Below, in pieces: positions 25,318 through 36,709 of a stretch of 64,000 nucleotides of DNA. Under the pieces are notes generated by a model that was not told where the DNA came from, did not search any database, and saw nothing but the letters and a program-made list of their open reading frames with translations. Numbering within the stretch: the first letter of the stretch is position 1; the number at the start of each line of letters is the position of its first letter. This stretch comes from Adenophora triphylla var. japonica (Eukaryota > Streptophyta > Magnoliopsida > Asterales > Campanulaceae): positions 310,001-374,000 of the forward strand of contig JAFEMH010001294.1 of assembly GCA_022495995.1 (NCBI GenBank). Direction: 5' to 3'. The translations under genes and the position numbers were made by a program.

Positions 25318-26003
25318 TGAAAGAGTATGAATATACTCTTGAAATACCTTTTTGATTTTTGTAATTATGGTTTGCATATTTTACATTAATAGATTAGGAA
25401 ATAATTGTAAATATAGAGTTAGGTTTTTGACTACGATTGACTTTTTGTTTAGATATGTTTTTTGTATATTTTAGGTAAAAAACTCAATGAAGGACTCTAT
25501 GGGCTGATAAGGAAAGGAGAATCATTTGTAAACAAGGAATGGATTATTGTGTCCTTGTTGAAGAAGGACTTCTCACGTTATAAAAAGGAGGCCGTTCGCC
25601 TCATTTGAGATCACGGTTTTTAGAGAGAGAAACGGAGCATTCATATTTTTCTTGAGGCTTTTATTTTGTTCTTAAAGTTCAGATCTCTGTATCTTCAAAA
25701 ATGTTTTTCTGTTTGATGTTCTTAAGTTAGAACGGCTTTTATCTTTTCGTACGATTTATTTCCCTTCATTGTAAGTTTTATTTATAACTTGTTCTCAACA
25801 AGGTTGTGTTTTATGAAAGGTTTCCAGCAAGCATAGTCTTGCTGAAGTGTTTAAATTCGTTGTTATTCTGCTGCAATTTATTCTGTTTATTTAAGTTATT
25901 TTCTGGAAAAAAGTTGTTTGTCTTGTTGTGTTGACACGTGTGTGCAGAACTGTACACACAAGTCATCACACAAGTGGTTGCAGTCCTAGCTACAAATCTT
26001 TCA
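25318..26003 (+). repeat. 5' LTR of the SIRE-type element
   Basis: 686 bp with TG...CA ends. The final part, from about 25609, is matched by the 3' LTR. Immediately downstream is TGGTATCATAGC at 26006-26017, a one-mismatch version of the tRNA-Met primer-binding site. Confidence 0.85.
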
Positions 26004-26060
26004 ATTGGTATCATAGCCTTCTCTCGACTCAACTGAGATCGATCCTTGGAAATAGCTATT

Positions 26061-26118
26061 ATGGATTGTCACCATAACCATAACAAACCACCTACCCTAA
26101 ATGATTCAAACTATACAA
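26061..26118 (+). pseudogene. First 19 codons of SIRE-type gag
   Basis: ATG at 26061 opens a frame ending ...LNDSNYT, cut in codon 20 by the Gypsy insertion. The next residues, IWKAK, follow at 31621 once the 5-bp duplication is taken out, so the original frame was continuous across the target site. Confidence 0.85.
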
Positions 26119-26676
26119 TGATATAGTTACACATTCTGCTCCAACACACCAGGGAGGCATGGTGTAGGCATCACAAGGAGGCATGGGCAAAGGGACACGC
26201 ATAGCAGCAAGCAACGACAGCAACACAGGGGGAACCAAGCCAGGCGGGCGCTTCATCTGTAAGCAGGCGACCGCCCCGGATGCAGGACAAGGAAGCAAGG
26301 CTACGGGGCTTGAGGCGGACGCCTCACAATGTTCCATGCGGTCGCCTCAAGCTGTTTGGACCAGGCCATGACATTCTGTGTTGGAGGCGGGCGCTTCAGA
26401 CTGAGCAGGGCGGGCGCCTCACGACGACGCAACTTTCTTAATTACGTTTTAACTATTTCCTTAGTCGATTTTGCTGATGTTTTGCACGTTTAAGCGGGGT
26501 TAATTTGGTCTTTTTTTGTCACTTTGTTCTAGGGTTTGGACGGAGTATTTAAACAACTTTTAGCTTGGGATTATGCAGTTTTGATGATTGAAATTTTATA
26601 GAAAAAGCTGAAGCTTTTCTTCCCAAATCTTGGTTGTTATACCGTTCGGCTATTTCTCATATGCTTTTGGCTATCA
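26119..26676 (+). repeat. 5' LTR of the nested Gypsy
   Basis: Between about 26245 and 26420 it holds six GC-rich words of the GGCGGGCGC / GGCGACCGCCCC / GGCGGACGCCTC type. A TATTTAAA box sits at 26546-26553, about 126 bp after the last. An open frame of 62 codons (26183-26371) corresponds to the C-terminal end of the pol frame in the other LTR. Confidence 0.9.
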
Positions 26677-26701
26677 TTTGGTATCAGTATCTTGGTTATC
26701 A

Positions 26702-29700
26702 ATGGCCGAACGCGGACGTGGTGCTCGAGATGGTCGTCGTGGGCGTGGTAGAGGCCATCGTGCAGACCCCCAGGCGGATGAAATTCATTGCGAGAGAGAC
26801 CTACACGATATTGAGAATGACGAATTGCGACACCAAGTTCAGCAGCTCCAACATCAGATTGCTAATATGAGGGCTCCCACTGATGTGGGCTCTGATTCAG
26901 ACGGCTCTTCTGATGAAGGAGGCTTTGCAGACGGGCGCAATCCCTTCGCTCGTGGTCATGAACGTGGACACAGGTTTGGGGCTGATCCTTCGAAGGATAT
27001 CGACATGAAGATCGACATCCCGGAGTTTAAAGGTAAGGCACACCCTGATGAGTTCATTGATTGGCTAAATACTGTTGAACGTGTGTTTGATTTGAAACCC
27101 ATGGACGATAGTCATAAGGTTAAGGTTGTGGCAATCAAATTGAAAAAGCATGCTTCTATATGGTGGGAACATGTTAAGAAGCAACGGGCGAGAGAGGGGA
27201 AGTCGAAAATTCACTCTTGGGATAAGATGAAAAAGTTTCTACGAAGGAAATTCCTTCCGGACCACTATAGACAGGAGGCTTTTCTTGATTACCATAATTT
27301 GAAACAGGGGGATATGACCGTCGAGGAGTTCATCAACGAGTTTGATCGTTTGCAGATGCGGTGTGATGTTTCCGAAGAGGATGAACAGACCGTTGCTCGC
27401 TTCCTTGGGGGACTATGTGTTGACGTGTCAGAGGTGGTTCAATTGCAGCAGTATTGGACCTATGCGGATGTGTGTCGACTTGCCTTGAAGGTTGAGAAAC
27501 AGTTGAAGCGAAAGAAAGCGGTGAATCGTTGGCCGAGCAGAGATGTTACCAACACTAGGGGCGTTGGTAGTTCTAGCACACCAAATGGGGTTCCCCCAAC
27601 TGATTCGAAGACACCAGTTGCAGCCAATTTGGGTACCACTATAGCAAATACTAGGGGGAGGCAGCCTGCGAGATGCTTCAAATGTTAGGGTATTGGTCAC
27701 CTTCAAGCCGAGTGTCCCAACAGGAACTTTGTTGCCTTACTTGAGGAAGAGTTGCCGGTCTATGATGAAGAAGAAGAGGTGTTCGACGTCGATTCCGAGG
27801 TGGTTTATGCAGACAAGGGTCCGGCCTTGGTGGTTAGACGTGTGTTGAGCACAACAGCTGTGGATGATGATCAGTGGCTTTGCCATAATATCTTCAATAC
27901 AAAGTGCACTGCCAAGGGTAAGGTGTGCAAGGTTATCATTGATGGTGGTAGTTGTGAGAATGTTGTTTCTACTACAATGGTGGACAAACTGAGTTTGCCT
28001 ACGGTTGTACACCCACAACCATATAAGTTGACTTGGTTGATCAAGGGCAATGAGCTCAAGGTGGATAAGTGGTGCCTCGTGCAGTTTTCTATTGGCAAGC
28101 ATTATAGAGATGAGGTGTGGTGTGATGTGGTACCAATGGATGCATGCCATATTTTGTTGGGTAGGTCGTGGTTGTTTGACAGGCGGGTTAAGCATGATGG
28201 GTTCAAGAATACATACACCTTCTGCATGAATGATGTCTCTATTACTCTTTGTCCTACGGACCCGAGACAGGAGCAGACTAATAGTGAGAAACCTACGACT
28301 GTTGTTGTCCACCAAATCCTTAGCCGCTCAGAGTTTGATTCAGCAACCGCAGTGGAGCAGGGGTTCTATGTTCTTGTCTTGCTTGAGGAGAACGAGTCAG
28401 GGATGTCCACACCCGCAGAGGTACAGTCATTGCTTGATGATTACAGTGATGTTACTCCTGAAGAGATTTCGCCGGGACTTCCCCCCATGCGGGATATTCA
28501 ACATTGTATTGATCTTGTTCCGGGTGCTTCTATTCCGAACAAGGATGCGTATCGGTTGAGACCCAAGGAACATGAAGAGTTGGAGAGACAGGTGAGGGAG
28601 TTACTTGACAAGGGTGTCATTCAGGAAAGTATGAGCCCATGTGCAGTTTCAGCTTTGATGGTGCCCAAGGCGGAAGGAACATTACGTATGTGTATGGATA
28701 GTCGGGCGATCAATAAAATCACCATCAAGTACAGGTTTCCCATTCCTCGGATCGATGATTTGCTTGACCAATTACATGGTGTGGTGGTGTTTTCCAAGAT
28801 TTATTTGCGAAGCGGGTATCACCAGATTCGTGTCAGACCGGTGGATGAGTGGAATACAGCTTTCAAGACTCGGGATGGATTGTATGAGTAGATGGTGATG
28901 CCGTTTGGGCTCTCTAATGCTACTAGCACGTTCATGCGACTCATGAACCAGATTTTCAGACCTTTCATTGGTACGTTTGTTGTTGTTTATTTTGATGATA
29001 TCTTGATTTATAGTAAATCTGTGGAACAACACTTGGTACACTTGAGACAGGTCTTTGATGTTCTGCGTGAGTAGAAATTATATGCTAATCGTAAGAAGTG
29101 TCACTTTTTGACGGAGAAAGTGACTTTCTTGAGGTATGTTGTTACCAAGGAGGGTATTCATATGGATGATTCGAAGGTGGAAGCTATTACTAGCTGGCCT
29201 ACACCGACGAATGTTCATGATGTTAGGCGATTTCATGGTTTGGCTTCCTTTTATCGCCGTTTCATTTGGGATTTCAGCAGTATTATTGCCCCGCTGATTG
29301 ACTGCATCAAGGGGAGTGTGTTTGTGTGGAATAAGGCAGCAGATGATGCTTTTCAGCTTTTGAAAACGGCGGTGACACAAGCCCCTATTCTTATTTTGCC
29401 TAATTTTGATGAAGTTTTTGAGGTTCATTGTGATGCCTCCAATGTTGGCGTGGGCGGAGTGTTGAGTCAGAATAAGAAGCCTGTCGCATTCTTTAGTGAG
29501 AAACTGAACGATGCTAAGAAGAAGTACTCTACCTATGATAAGGAATTCTATGCCATTGTTCGCACCTTGGAGCATTAGCAACATTATCTATTGTCACGGG
29601 AGTTTGTGTTGTATTCCGATCATGAGGCACTCAAATACATTCAAGGACAGCATAAGCTTAATCTCCGACATGCCAAGTGGGTGGAATTCATTCAGATTTT

Positions 29701-31309
29701 TACGTTTGTCATTACACATAAGGCGGAAGTTCAGAACCGCGTGGCAGTTGCTTTGAGCCGTCGGCATTCCTTGTTAGCTACACTGCGGGTCGAGATTTGC
29801 GGGTTTGACACTTTTCGTGATTTGTACCGTGATGATCCGTATTTTGGGGATGTGTGGGAAAAGTGTTCCCGAGGTAATTTTCTGCAGTTTTTGATTCATG
29901 ATGGCTATCTGTTTAAGGGTAACAAGCTTTGTGTTCCTTATTGTTCATTGCGGGACCTAATTATTTCTGAGAGTCATGAAGGGGGACTTGCAGGACACTT
30001 TGGCAAAGATAAAACCTTGGCACTTGTAGGTGAGCAGTTTTTTTGGCCAAAGTTAGGGCATGATGTTGCTCGGTTTGTGGAGAGATGTCGTGTGTGTCAT
30101 GTAGCCAAGACTCGCAAGTCCAACGCAGGCCTCTATACTCCTTTGCCGGTTCCTACTGCTCCTTGGGAGGATATTAGCTTGGATTTTGTGTTGGGATTGC
30201 CCCGTACACAACGACAGAAGGATTCCATTATGGTGGTGGTGGATCGATTTTCAAAAATGTCCCATTTTGTTCCCTGCAATAAGACATTTGATGCAACACA
30301 AGCGGCAGACTTGTATTTCAAGGAGATTGTGAAGTTGCATGGCATTCCAAAATCACTTACCTCTGACAGGGATGTCAAGTTTGTTAGCCATTTTTGGTGC
30401 ACGTTGTGGAGGAAGATGAGTTCACGCTTACAGTTCAGTAGCTCGTATCACCCGCAGACGGATGGACAAACTGAGGTAACTAATCGTAGTTTGGGTAATT
30501 TATTGCGCAGTTTGGTTGGTGACCATCCCCGCCAGTGGGACTTCACACTTGCACAGGCCGAGTTTGCTTACAATAATTCTCAGAACAGCACTACGGGCAA
30601 AAGCCCTTTCCAAGTTGTGTATGGCCGTAACCCTGTCAGTCCATTGGACCTCTTTCCTCTTCCGGTTACCAGTCAATACAGTTCGGATGCAGAGGCGCGT
30701 GCAACTCAGATTAAAGAGCTTCATGAGTAGGTTCGCAAGCGCATTATATGTCAAAACAACATGTACAAGCAGCGGGTGGACAAGCATCGCAAACGGGTTA
30801 TGTTTCAGGTTGGAGATTTGGTGTCGGTGCACTTGCGAAAGGAGAGATTCTCAGCTGGTCGCTTTGGCAAGTTACAACCAAGGGCTGATGGTCCATTTCG
30901 TGTAGTGGAGCGGATCAATGAAAATGCGTACATGATCGACTTGCCCGGTGAGTACAACGTCTCTGCCACGTTCAATGTCGCGGATTTATCAGCTTACCAT
31001 GGAGACAATGACGATGACGACAACTCGTGGACGAGTTTTTCTCAAGATGGGGAGGATGATATAGTTACACATTCTGCTCCAACACACCAGGGAGGCATGG
31101 TCGAGGCATCACAAGGAGGCATGGGCAAAGGGACACGCATAGCAGCAAGCAACGACAGCAACACAGGGGGAGCCAAGCCAGGCGGGCGCTTCATCTGTAA
31201 GCAGGCGGCCGCCCCGGATGCAGGACAAGGAAGCAAGGCTACGGGGCTTGAGGCGGACGCCTCACAATGTTCCATGCGGCCGCCTCAAGCTGTTTGGACT
31301 AGGCCATGA
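26702..31309 (+). pseudogene. Gypsy gag-pol, one frame with five TAG codons
   Basis: A single frame of 1,536 codons runs from the ATG at 26702 to a TGA at 31309 without a frameshift. It is broken only by TAG at 27686, 28889, 29072, 29576 and 30728. Domains in order: gag capsid (about residues 100-270), zinc knuckle CFKC-stop-GIGH near 330, retropepsin (IIDGGSCENVV), RT with the YFDDIL box near 28995, RNase H (VHCDASNVGVGGVL), the HHCC zinc finger of integrase (HEGGLAGHFGKDKT, CRVCHVAK), the DDE core (SLDFVLGLP, TSDRDVKF, TDGQTEVTNR) and the GPF-type C-terminus (KLQPRADGPFRVV). The frame goes on for 84 codons into the 3' LTR, as known for CRM-clade chromoviruses. No chromodomain is evident. 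CRM membership is therefore an inference. Confidence 0.95.
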
Positions 31310-31615
31310 CATTCTGTGTTGGAGGCGGGGGCTTCAGACTGAGCAGGACGGGCGCCTCACGACGACGCAGCTTCCTTAATTATGTTTTAACTATTTCCTT
31401 AGTCGATTTTGCTGATGTTTTGCACGTTTAAGCGGGGTTAATTTGGTCTTTCTTTTGTCACTTTGTTCTAGGGTTTAGACTGAGTATTTAAACATCTTTT
31501 AGCTTGGGATTATGCAGTTTTGATGATTGAAATTTTATAGAAAAAGCTGATGCTTTTCTTCCCAAATCTTGGTTGTTATTCTATTCGGCTATTTCTCATA
31601 GGCTTTTGGCTATCA
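31057..31615 (+). repeat. 3' LTR of the nested Gypsy
   Basis: Direct repeat of 26119-26676. Several of the differences between the two copies fall in the GC-rich motifs: for example the word GCGACCGCCCC is GCGGCCGCCCC here. Confidence 0.95.
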
Positions 31616-31620
31616 TACAA

Positions 31621-33460
31621 TTTGGAAGGCCAAGATTATTATGCTCTTTAAATATATTGATCATCGTGCTTGGGTTAGTCTTATAAATGGCTACCCTCCT
31701 CCCATGATTGAAATTAACCCAGAAACATCTGATGGCAAAGGTGAGAAACTGTACGGTCCTAAACCCATGGAAACTTGAACTAATGAGAAAATTGCTCTTG
31801 CAAACTATAATGCCAAGGCTATGGGAGCAATCTCTGTCCATGTGAATCCTCATATGTATAGTTTATTCTCTAATCAAACCATTACCAAGACTGCTTGGGA
31901 CATTCTTCAACTTCACTGTGAAGGACCGGCTAGTGTCAGAAAAACTAAATTAAGGACTTTAATGGCCAAGTTTGAAACTTTAAGGATGGGAGAGAATAAA
32001 ACCATAAAAGAGTACTCAGCAAAAATTTTGGACACCTCTAACGAGTCTTTTTCCTTGATTGAATCTATATCCAATGCAAGACTCCTAAGTAAAGTGCTAA
32101 GGACTCTCTCAGAAAAGTTTAATATTAAGATTTCTGTTATTGAGGAAACTCAGGATGTCCAAACTGTTGGACTTGTAATCCTGGGTATTTTAACTAACTT
32201 TGAGTTGAATCTTGAGGTACAAGAATCTAGTAAAGCAAATTCAATTACTCTTGCTAGTGCCCTCAAAGTATCTGAAGATCTAGTCCAATTGTCCAATGAT
32301 ATAGATGAGTCAAACTTGGGAGAAGATGATTGTGATTTGATAACACAAAAATTCAACAGCATGTTGAAAAAGAAATGATCAATAAAGTTTTCCAATTCAT
32401 CATACTCTCATTCTTTCACGGTTGAATCATCTAAAAAGGAGAGCAGTATAAAGAAATCTTTTTGGGAAACTAAGAAATTCATCGAGTCAATTCAGTGTAG
32501 GGCTTGTAATACCCTAAGAAAAAGGGAAATGAGTTTTTCTGCCTCATTAAGTGACTCTGATGATGATAATCAGACAGAAAATCTGTCAATATTGCGTTCA
32601 TCACAGTTCCCCTTGTCTGATAGTGATTCGGATTTGAAAGTTGTGCAGTACTCTGATCGCACAACTTACCACACAACTGACTACACAACTGAAAACAGTG
32701 TGTATACCTGCTTAAATTCTTCAACTGCTGATGAAATTAACAATGATCCAGCAGAAGAAGAGTGTGCTACCTATGAGGATTTTCACAATACCTGTGTTGA
32801 ACTTCACACTGATTGGGCTAAACTTATGGAGCAACTCAAGGTATTTAAATAGGTAAATGAGAAACTAACTGCTGAAAATCTCAAACTAAAATCTGAGGTT
32901 GAAAGTTTGTCAAAAGAAAGTGATTCTCAAAATGACTCCATAGCCAAGTTAGAGGTTTTACTCTTTAAGAAAGATATGGAATGTGAAAAATATAAAACCA
33001 ATCTTGATAAAGAAACAGAAACTCTAACAAGGCTGAACACGAGTAAAACTAAGTTAGAAGAGGTTTTAAAAATAGGAAACCAAGGGAAAGTAGGAATTGG
33101 CTATGGAGATACCGTCTTTTGTGAAAGAAGGAGAAAGTACTTCAAAAGTTCAAAAGGCTAAAACTGCCTCCTCTAATAAGTCTGAATATAATGCTGTAAG
33201 CAGACAAAACAGGAAGAGGGGGTATGTATGTTATCATTGCTTTGCTCTAGGTCATATTCGACCATTTTGTTACAAATTAAAACAGGAACTGGGTTTTGGA
33301 AGTGTGTATGGACACTTGGGTAGACAATTGTGTGCACAACCGAACACATAACTGAGTACACAACCTAAAGTTGGAAGAAAAATTGTCTGGGTAAGAAAGA
33401 AAATCATGAACTGTCAAGTAGCATTCACCTCTCTTAAGAGTAGTGTGGAAGGGTCATGGT
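31621..33460 (+). pseudogene. SIRE-type gag, C-terminal portion
   Basis: Continuation of the gag opened at 26061. The capsid core (MGAISVHVNPHMYSLF, KTAWDILQLHCEG, LRTLMAKFETLRMGE) is followed by an acidic Ser/Asp region, a coiled-coil-like stretch (about 32850-33070) and the zinc knuckle CYHCFALGHIRPFC near 33230. Lesions include TGA at 31776, TGA at 32376, TAG at 32850 and a 1-nt shift near 33119. The frame ends at a deletion joint near 33458 just after the protease entry. The element could not make its own polymerase. Confidence 0.85.
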
Positions 33461-33536
33461 ATTTATAAGCCACTATACTAGAAAATCAAGATTGCGAGAA
33501 GTCTGTGGTATGATTTTGAAATATCATAATTGGGGG

Positions 33537-33928
33537 ATCACGATTTTTAGAGAGAAAAACGGAGCATTCATATTTTTCTTGAGGCTTTTATTTTGTTCTT
33601 GAAGTTCAGATCTCTGTATCTTCAAGAATGTTTTTTTTGTTTGATGTTCTTAAGTTAGAACGGATTTTATCTTTTTGTACGATTTTTTTTTCATTGTAAG
33701 TTTTATTTACAACTTGTTCTCAACAAGGTTGTGTTTTATGAAAGGTTTTCAGCAAGCATAGTCTTGCTAAAGTATTTAAATTTGTTGTTATTTCGCTGCA
33801 ATTTATTATGTTTATTTAAGTTATTTTCTGGAAAAAAGTTGTTTGTTTTGTTGTGCTGACACTTGTGTGCACAACTGTACATACAAGTCATCGCACAAGT
33901 GGTTGCAGTCCTAGCTACAAATATTTCA
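33537..33928 (+). repeat. Truncated 3' LTR of the SIRE-type element
   Basis: Matches the last 390 bp or so of 25318-26003. It begins at a GATCACG word that is internal to the complete LTR, so about 290 bp are missing at its 5' end. The deletion has a GA microhomology at the joint. Confidence 0.85.
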
Positions 33929-33933
33929 GTGTC

Positions 33934-34460
33934 TGACAGGTCTAGAAAACTTGATAATGTCATATTGCAACTAGCTATATTTATTTCAATTAAAATTGGC
34001 TTGGTTCATTGTTTGTATACATATGCACTGCACAGAGACTATAGTTGAGATTAAATTAACATGGGTTCACACAAGTAGGGTTTTTTTTTTTTATCAAGTT
34101 GTTCATTCCTTATTGTCGCTTGTAATCCCCCAATTTGAAAATAATAGTAACATGCGTTGTCCATCGTCCGTTCTTTTTTATGCCAAAAAGAACTTTCGAT
34201 GACCAATGTATCATTTATTGGATCTGAACTTTGCCATTTCGTAAACTCAAAATAAACCAGAGAACAATTAACTTGAATAGAATTCCTACCAGGGGCGAAT
34301 CTAGCCATTTTTGAACTATGCACCGACTATAAGCCCACTCGGTTCCAAAATCCTGGATCCACGCCGGATTCCTACATATATGTCTATTCACATTTTAGTT
34401 GTCAATGTACAACTGTTGCTATAATCTTCTAGTTGTTAGAACTATGCACTAGCTTTATCT
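33934..34460. other. Spacer 3' of the TAR-family gene
   Basis: No gene or repeat family is recognised. The region must hold the polyadenylation site of the minus-strand gene that ends at 34461, but no signal stands out. Confidence 0.4.
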
Positions 34461-36635
34461 TCAGCTGCCAAGTCCAGTTTCTAACTGTAAATAACCACCG
34501 GAAAAATAGGCAAGCTCATGTGATGAAAGCTCTTCAATAATAATGTGATCGGCGATTAATCTGTCTCCTGAGTAGTATGTATCATTCTTCGAATTTATCT
34601 CCAAAATCTTGTTTTCTCTTGAATTTAATTGAACCATTAATTCAGTGACTCTTTCCTCGAGAACCAACATTTTGAGGCGATGCAGTAATAAGTCAAAGTC
34701 GTCTTGGCTCTTACAAACACTGAGGCGTACGTATCGGCTGTCAGAGCCAAATACTTTACCTTCACGGCCAGTTATATTTGCTCCTCTGAGCACAGCGTGA
34801 CAGTCCATGTCTTCTTCTTGTTCACACTTGATCCATGCAAAAGCTGCAATATTGAAACTAAATTTGTTTAATAGAAAGCCTTTTTAAAAAAAAATAAAAA
34901 AATATTGTTTTTGGTTTCAAAAACAAATAAGTGAATTGTTTTGACACTGAAGAGCAGTCTTAAAGTACCTGGAGATGGTGCCCTAACATCTTCAGAAAAT
35001 GTGGAGTATTGCGGAGGCAAATCTTGGATAGAAAAACGCTTAGATTCTGTGAAAGTTTTGCTCAACTTTTCCCACCGAGAATTCATTGTTTTGTATCCAA
35101 ATTCAAACATTTTTCTTCCTCTTCCTTCAAGAACTACCCTTAAAAGCTTTAGTGCTCTCAGCTGAGTCTCTCTAGGAACCCCGTAAGTATTTAAATCCAT
35201 GTACTCTAACATTCGCTCGTAGACCGCCTTCTCCTTTACAAATGCCCAGCTGCAGATAGAGATGAATATTCATAATTATTTACTTTTCGTTCGGATGCAT
35301 AATTAATCATCAAATTAGTGTTCTTTTTTTTTGTTTTGAATATGCTTACCCGAATCTGCTGCCAGCATGACCGGTTAGCTTAGAGAGTGTGAATAACATT
35401 AGGTCTTCATCAACGGGAGCTGGAATTGGTGTGTAATGTGGCCAATGATAAGCAAGATCGTGAATTGTTTTCACATTTGAGCCATGAAGAATTGCCTTCT
35501 TCAACTGCCCATCTGGATTGTTTGGAGAAGTTACAAACTCGATGAAATTCCTTGAATGTGAATCTGAGTTATTCTTCCACAAAGATGTATCTCCAGCAAA
35601 CTTGTATTTCTCAGATTCAAAAAGCTTGGTTTGTGATTTATATACCTGTCAAGATCAAATTTTGTACAATATTAGTATAAATTCCTTACGGATAGTTAAT
35701 TAAAATAATTAAATCATTTATCAAATTGTAGAATAATTAACTTGAACTAGGTTATGGTTAAGAAGATTTACAGGATAATAAGGGGACGAAGTCACGATAT
35801 TTGCAGGAGATGGTGAGGAACTTTGTGAAGAAAGTGCATAAACCGCAGCATTAAGAAGATGAGTAGAGCCAGCACCGAAAATCAAATACTTCCCACTTGT
35901 GACTGCATTTCCAACACTATCATGAAGTTTGCGAATTTGAATTTCTAGCTGTTTGGAGATGAGAGATCCATCGTCAAACTCATATCCCATTCGGTGCCAT
36001 CCTGAAATGACTAAAGCACTACTAGCTTCATTTTGCATCCAAAAGGGCTCCAAAAACATCGGATTTCCACTGAAAATCAAGGAAATTATATATTGTCGGT
36101 CAATATTTCAAGTTTTTAGTACATTAAATCTGAATGTGCAGGAATTAAGGTAAAACAAGTGTTGGGAGAGAGAAAGTGGGGTAGGGAGATTTTTGTTTTG
36201 AGTGTGGCAAGTGGGTCTCATTGTCATTTTGGGACAGTAACCGAATATATGGGATGCCCAAAAAGAAAATAAGTAACCAGAAGTTTGGGACGGAGGGAAT
36301 GTATATATAAATAAATATAGTTACCTATCTGCATCAACCATGCATCCAGGGGTGAATATGGAGCAATCCGGGCCAGTAAAGCAAGAATTGCATTCACAAA
36401 TAGGTTTTCCACTATCGAGAAATAGTCCGTCCAAGTATGCCCTCCCATGTCCCGAGCATTGAACCGATGCCACTGCTTCAGCTTCTTCTGCAGCTCTTTT
36501 AGTCCAACTACTACCAATACTGCCAGGCTTACATATATGAACTAAAGCAAACAGATTCAGTATAATGGAGCAGGTGATCATCGAAAACTTAAAGTTTACG
36601 CTTTTCTTGCTCTTACCCATCTTAATTCTCTGCAA
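34461..36635 (-). CDS. Tryptophan aminotransferase-related (TAR/alliinase family) protein
   Basis: PLP-dependent enzyme of the TAA1/TAR/alliinase family; TAA1 and TAR2 make indole-3-pyruvate from tryptophan for auxin synthesis. Five exons in transcript order: 36635-36325, 36069-35742, 35645-35350, 35249-34969, 34843-34461, with phases that join cleanly. The protein is 527 aa from Met6 or 532 from Met1. The N-terminus is basic, then has a hydrophobic anchor (MITCSIILNLFALVHIC) and a Cys-rich EGF_alliinase domain (CSGHGRAYLDG, CECNSC, GPDC). The alliinase C domain follows: SGNPMFLEPFW, the FGAGSTHLLNA cofactor loop, TSPNNPDG, and the PLP-lysine segment LSKLTGHAGSRFGWA. The EGF domain places it with TAR2/3/4 rather than TAA1. 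Most relatives are 440-465 aa; the extra 60 or so residues after VRLSVCKSQDDFDLLLHRL form an unusual tail. No lesion is visible. Substrate cannot be assigned from sequence. Confidence 0.92.
36160..36302. mobile_element. MITE fragment in TAR intron 1
   Basis: The right end GTTTGGGACGGAGGGAATGTA is a canonical Stowaway-like terminus. The left end is not clear. A second internal GGGACAGTAACC-like terminus suggests a rearranged or nested pair. Confidence 0.45.
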
Positions 36636-36694
36636 TGTTTTTCTGAAATGATATTTTGCTATGATTTAATGCGTCTTGAGTCTGATCTTTCCCT

Positions 36695-36703
36695 CTATTT
36701 ATA
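36695..36703 (-). promoter_or_regulatory. Candidate TATA box of the TAR-family gene
   Basis: TATAAATAG on the minus strand, 60-68 bp upstream of the first ATG at 36635. The implied leader is about 30-40 nt for Met1 or 45-55 nt for Met6. Confidence 0.6.
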
Positions 36704-36709
36704 CTAATG

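Larger units (their letters stand above)
26119..31615 (+). mobile_element. Full-length Gypsy element (chromovirus-like), nested
   Basis: LTRs of 558 and 559 bp (26119-26676 and 31057-31615) begin TG and end CA, and TACAA is duplicated at 26114-26118 and 31616-31620. The primer-binding site TGGTATCAGTAT lies at 26679-26690 and the purine tract GATGGGGAGGA at 31046-31056. Protease, RT, RNase H then integrase is the Gypsy order. The LTRs differ at about 20 positions by eye (3-4%), so the insertion is neither brand new nor ancient. Confidence 0.97.
25318..33928 (+). mobile_element. Deleted SIRE/Maximus-type Copia element carrying a nested Gypsy
   Basis: The element begins TGAAA at 25318 and ends TTTCA at 33928, with GTGTC duplicated at 25313-25317 and 33929-33933. 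Its 5' LTR is complete, while the 3' LTR lacks about 290 bp. Gag runs from the ATG at 26061, is interrupted by the Gypsy, and resumes at 31621. The gag frame reaches the protease entry (WVRK, then VAFTSLKS and SWY), where a deletion removes the rest of pol. SIRE affiliation rests on the CYHCFALGHIRPFCYK zinc knuckle and that protease entry. Confidence 0.85.

Noticed and set aside
27737..28315. 192-codon minus-strand open frame within the Gypsy pol
   Set aside because: It is the antisense shadow of the protease region and has no motif of its own.
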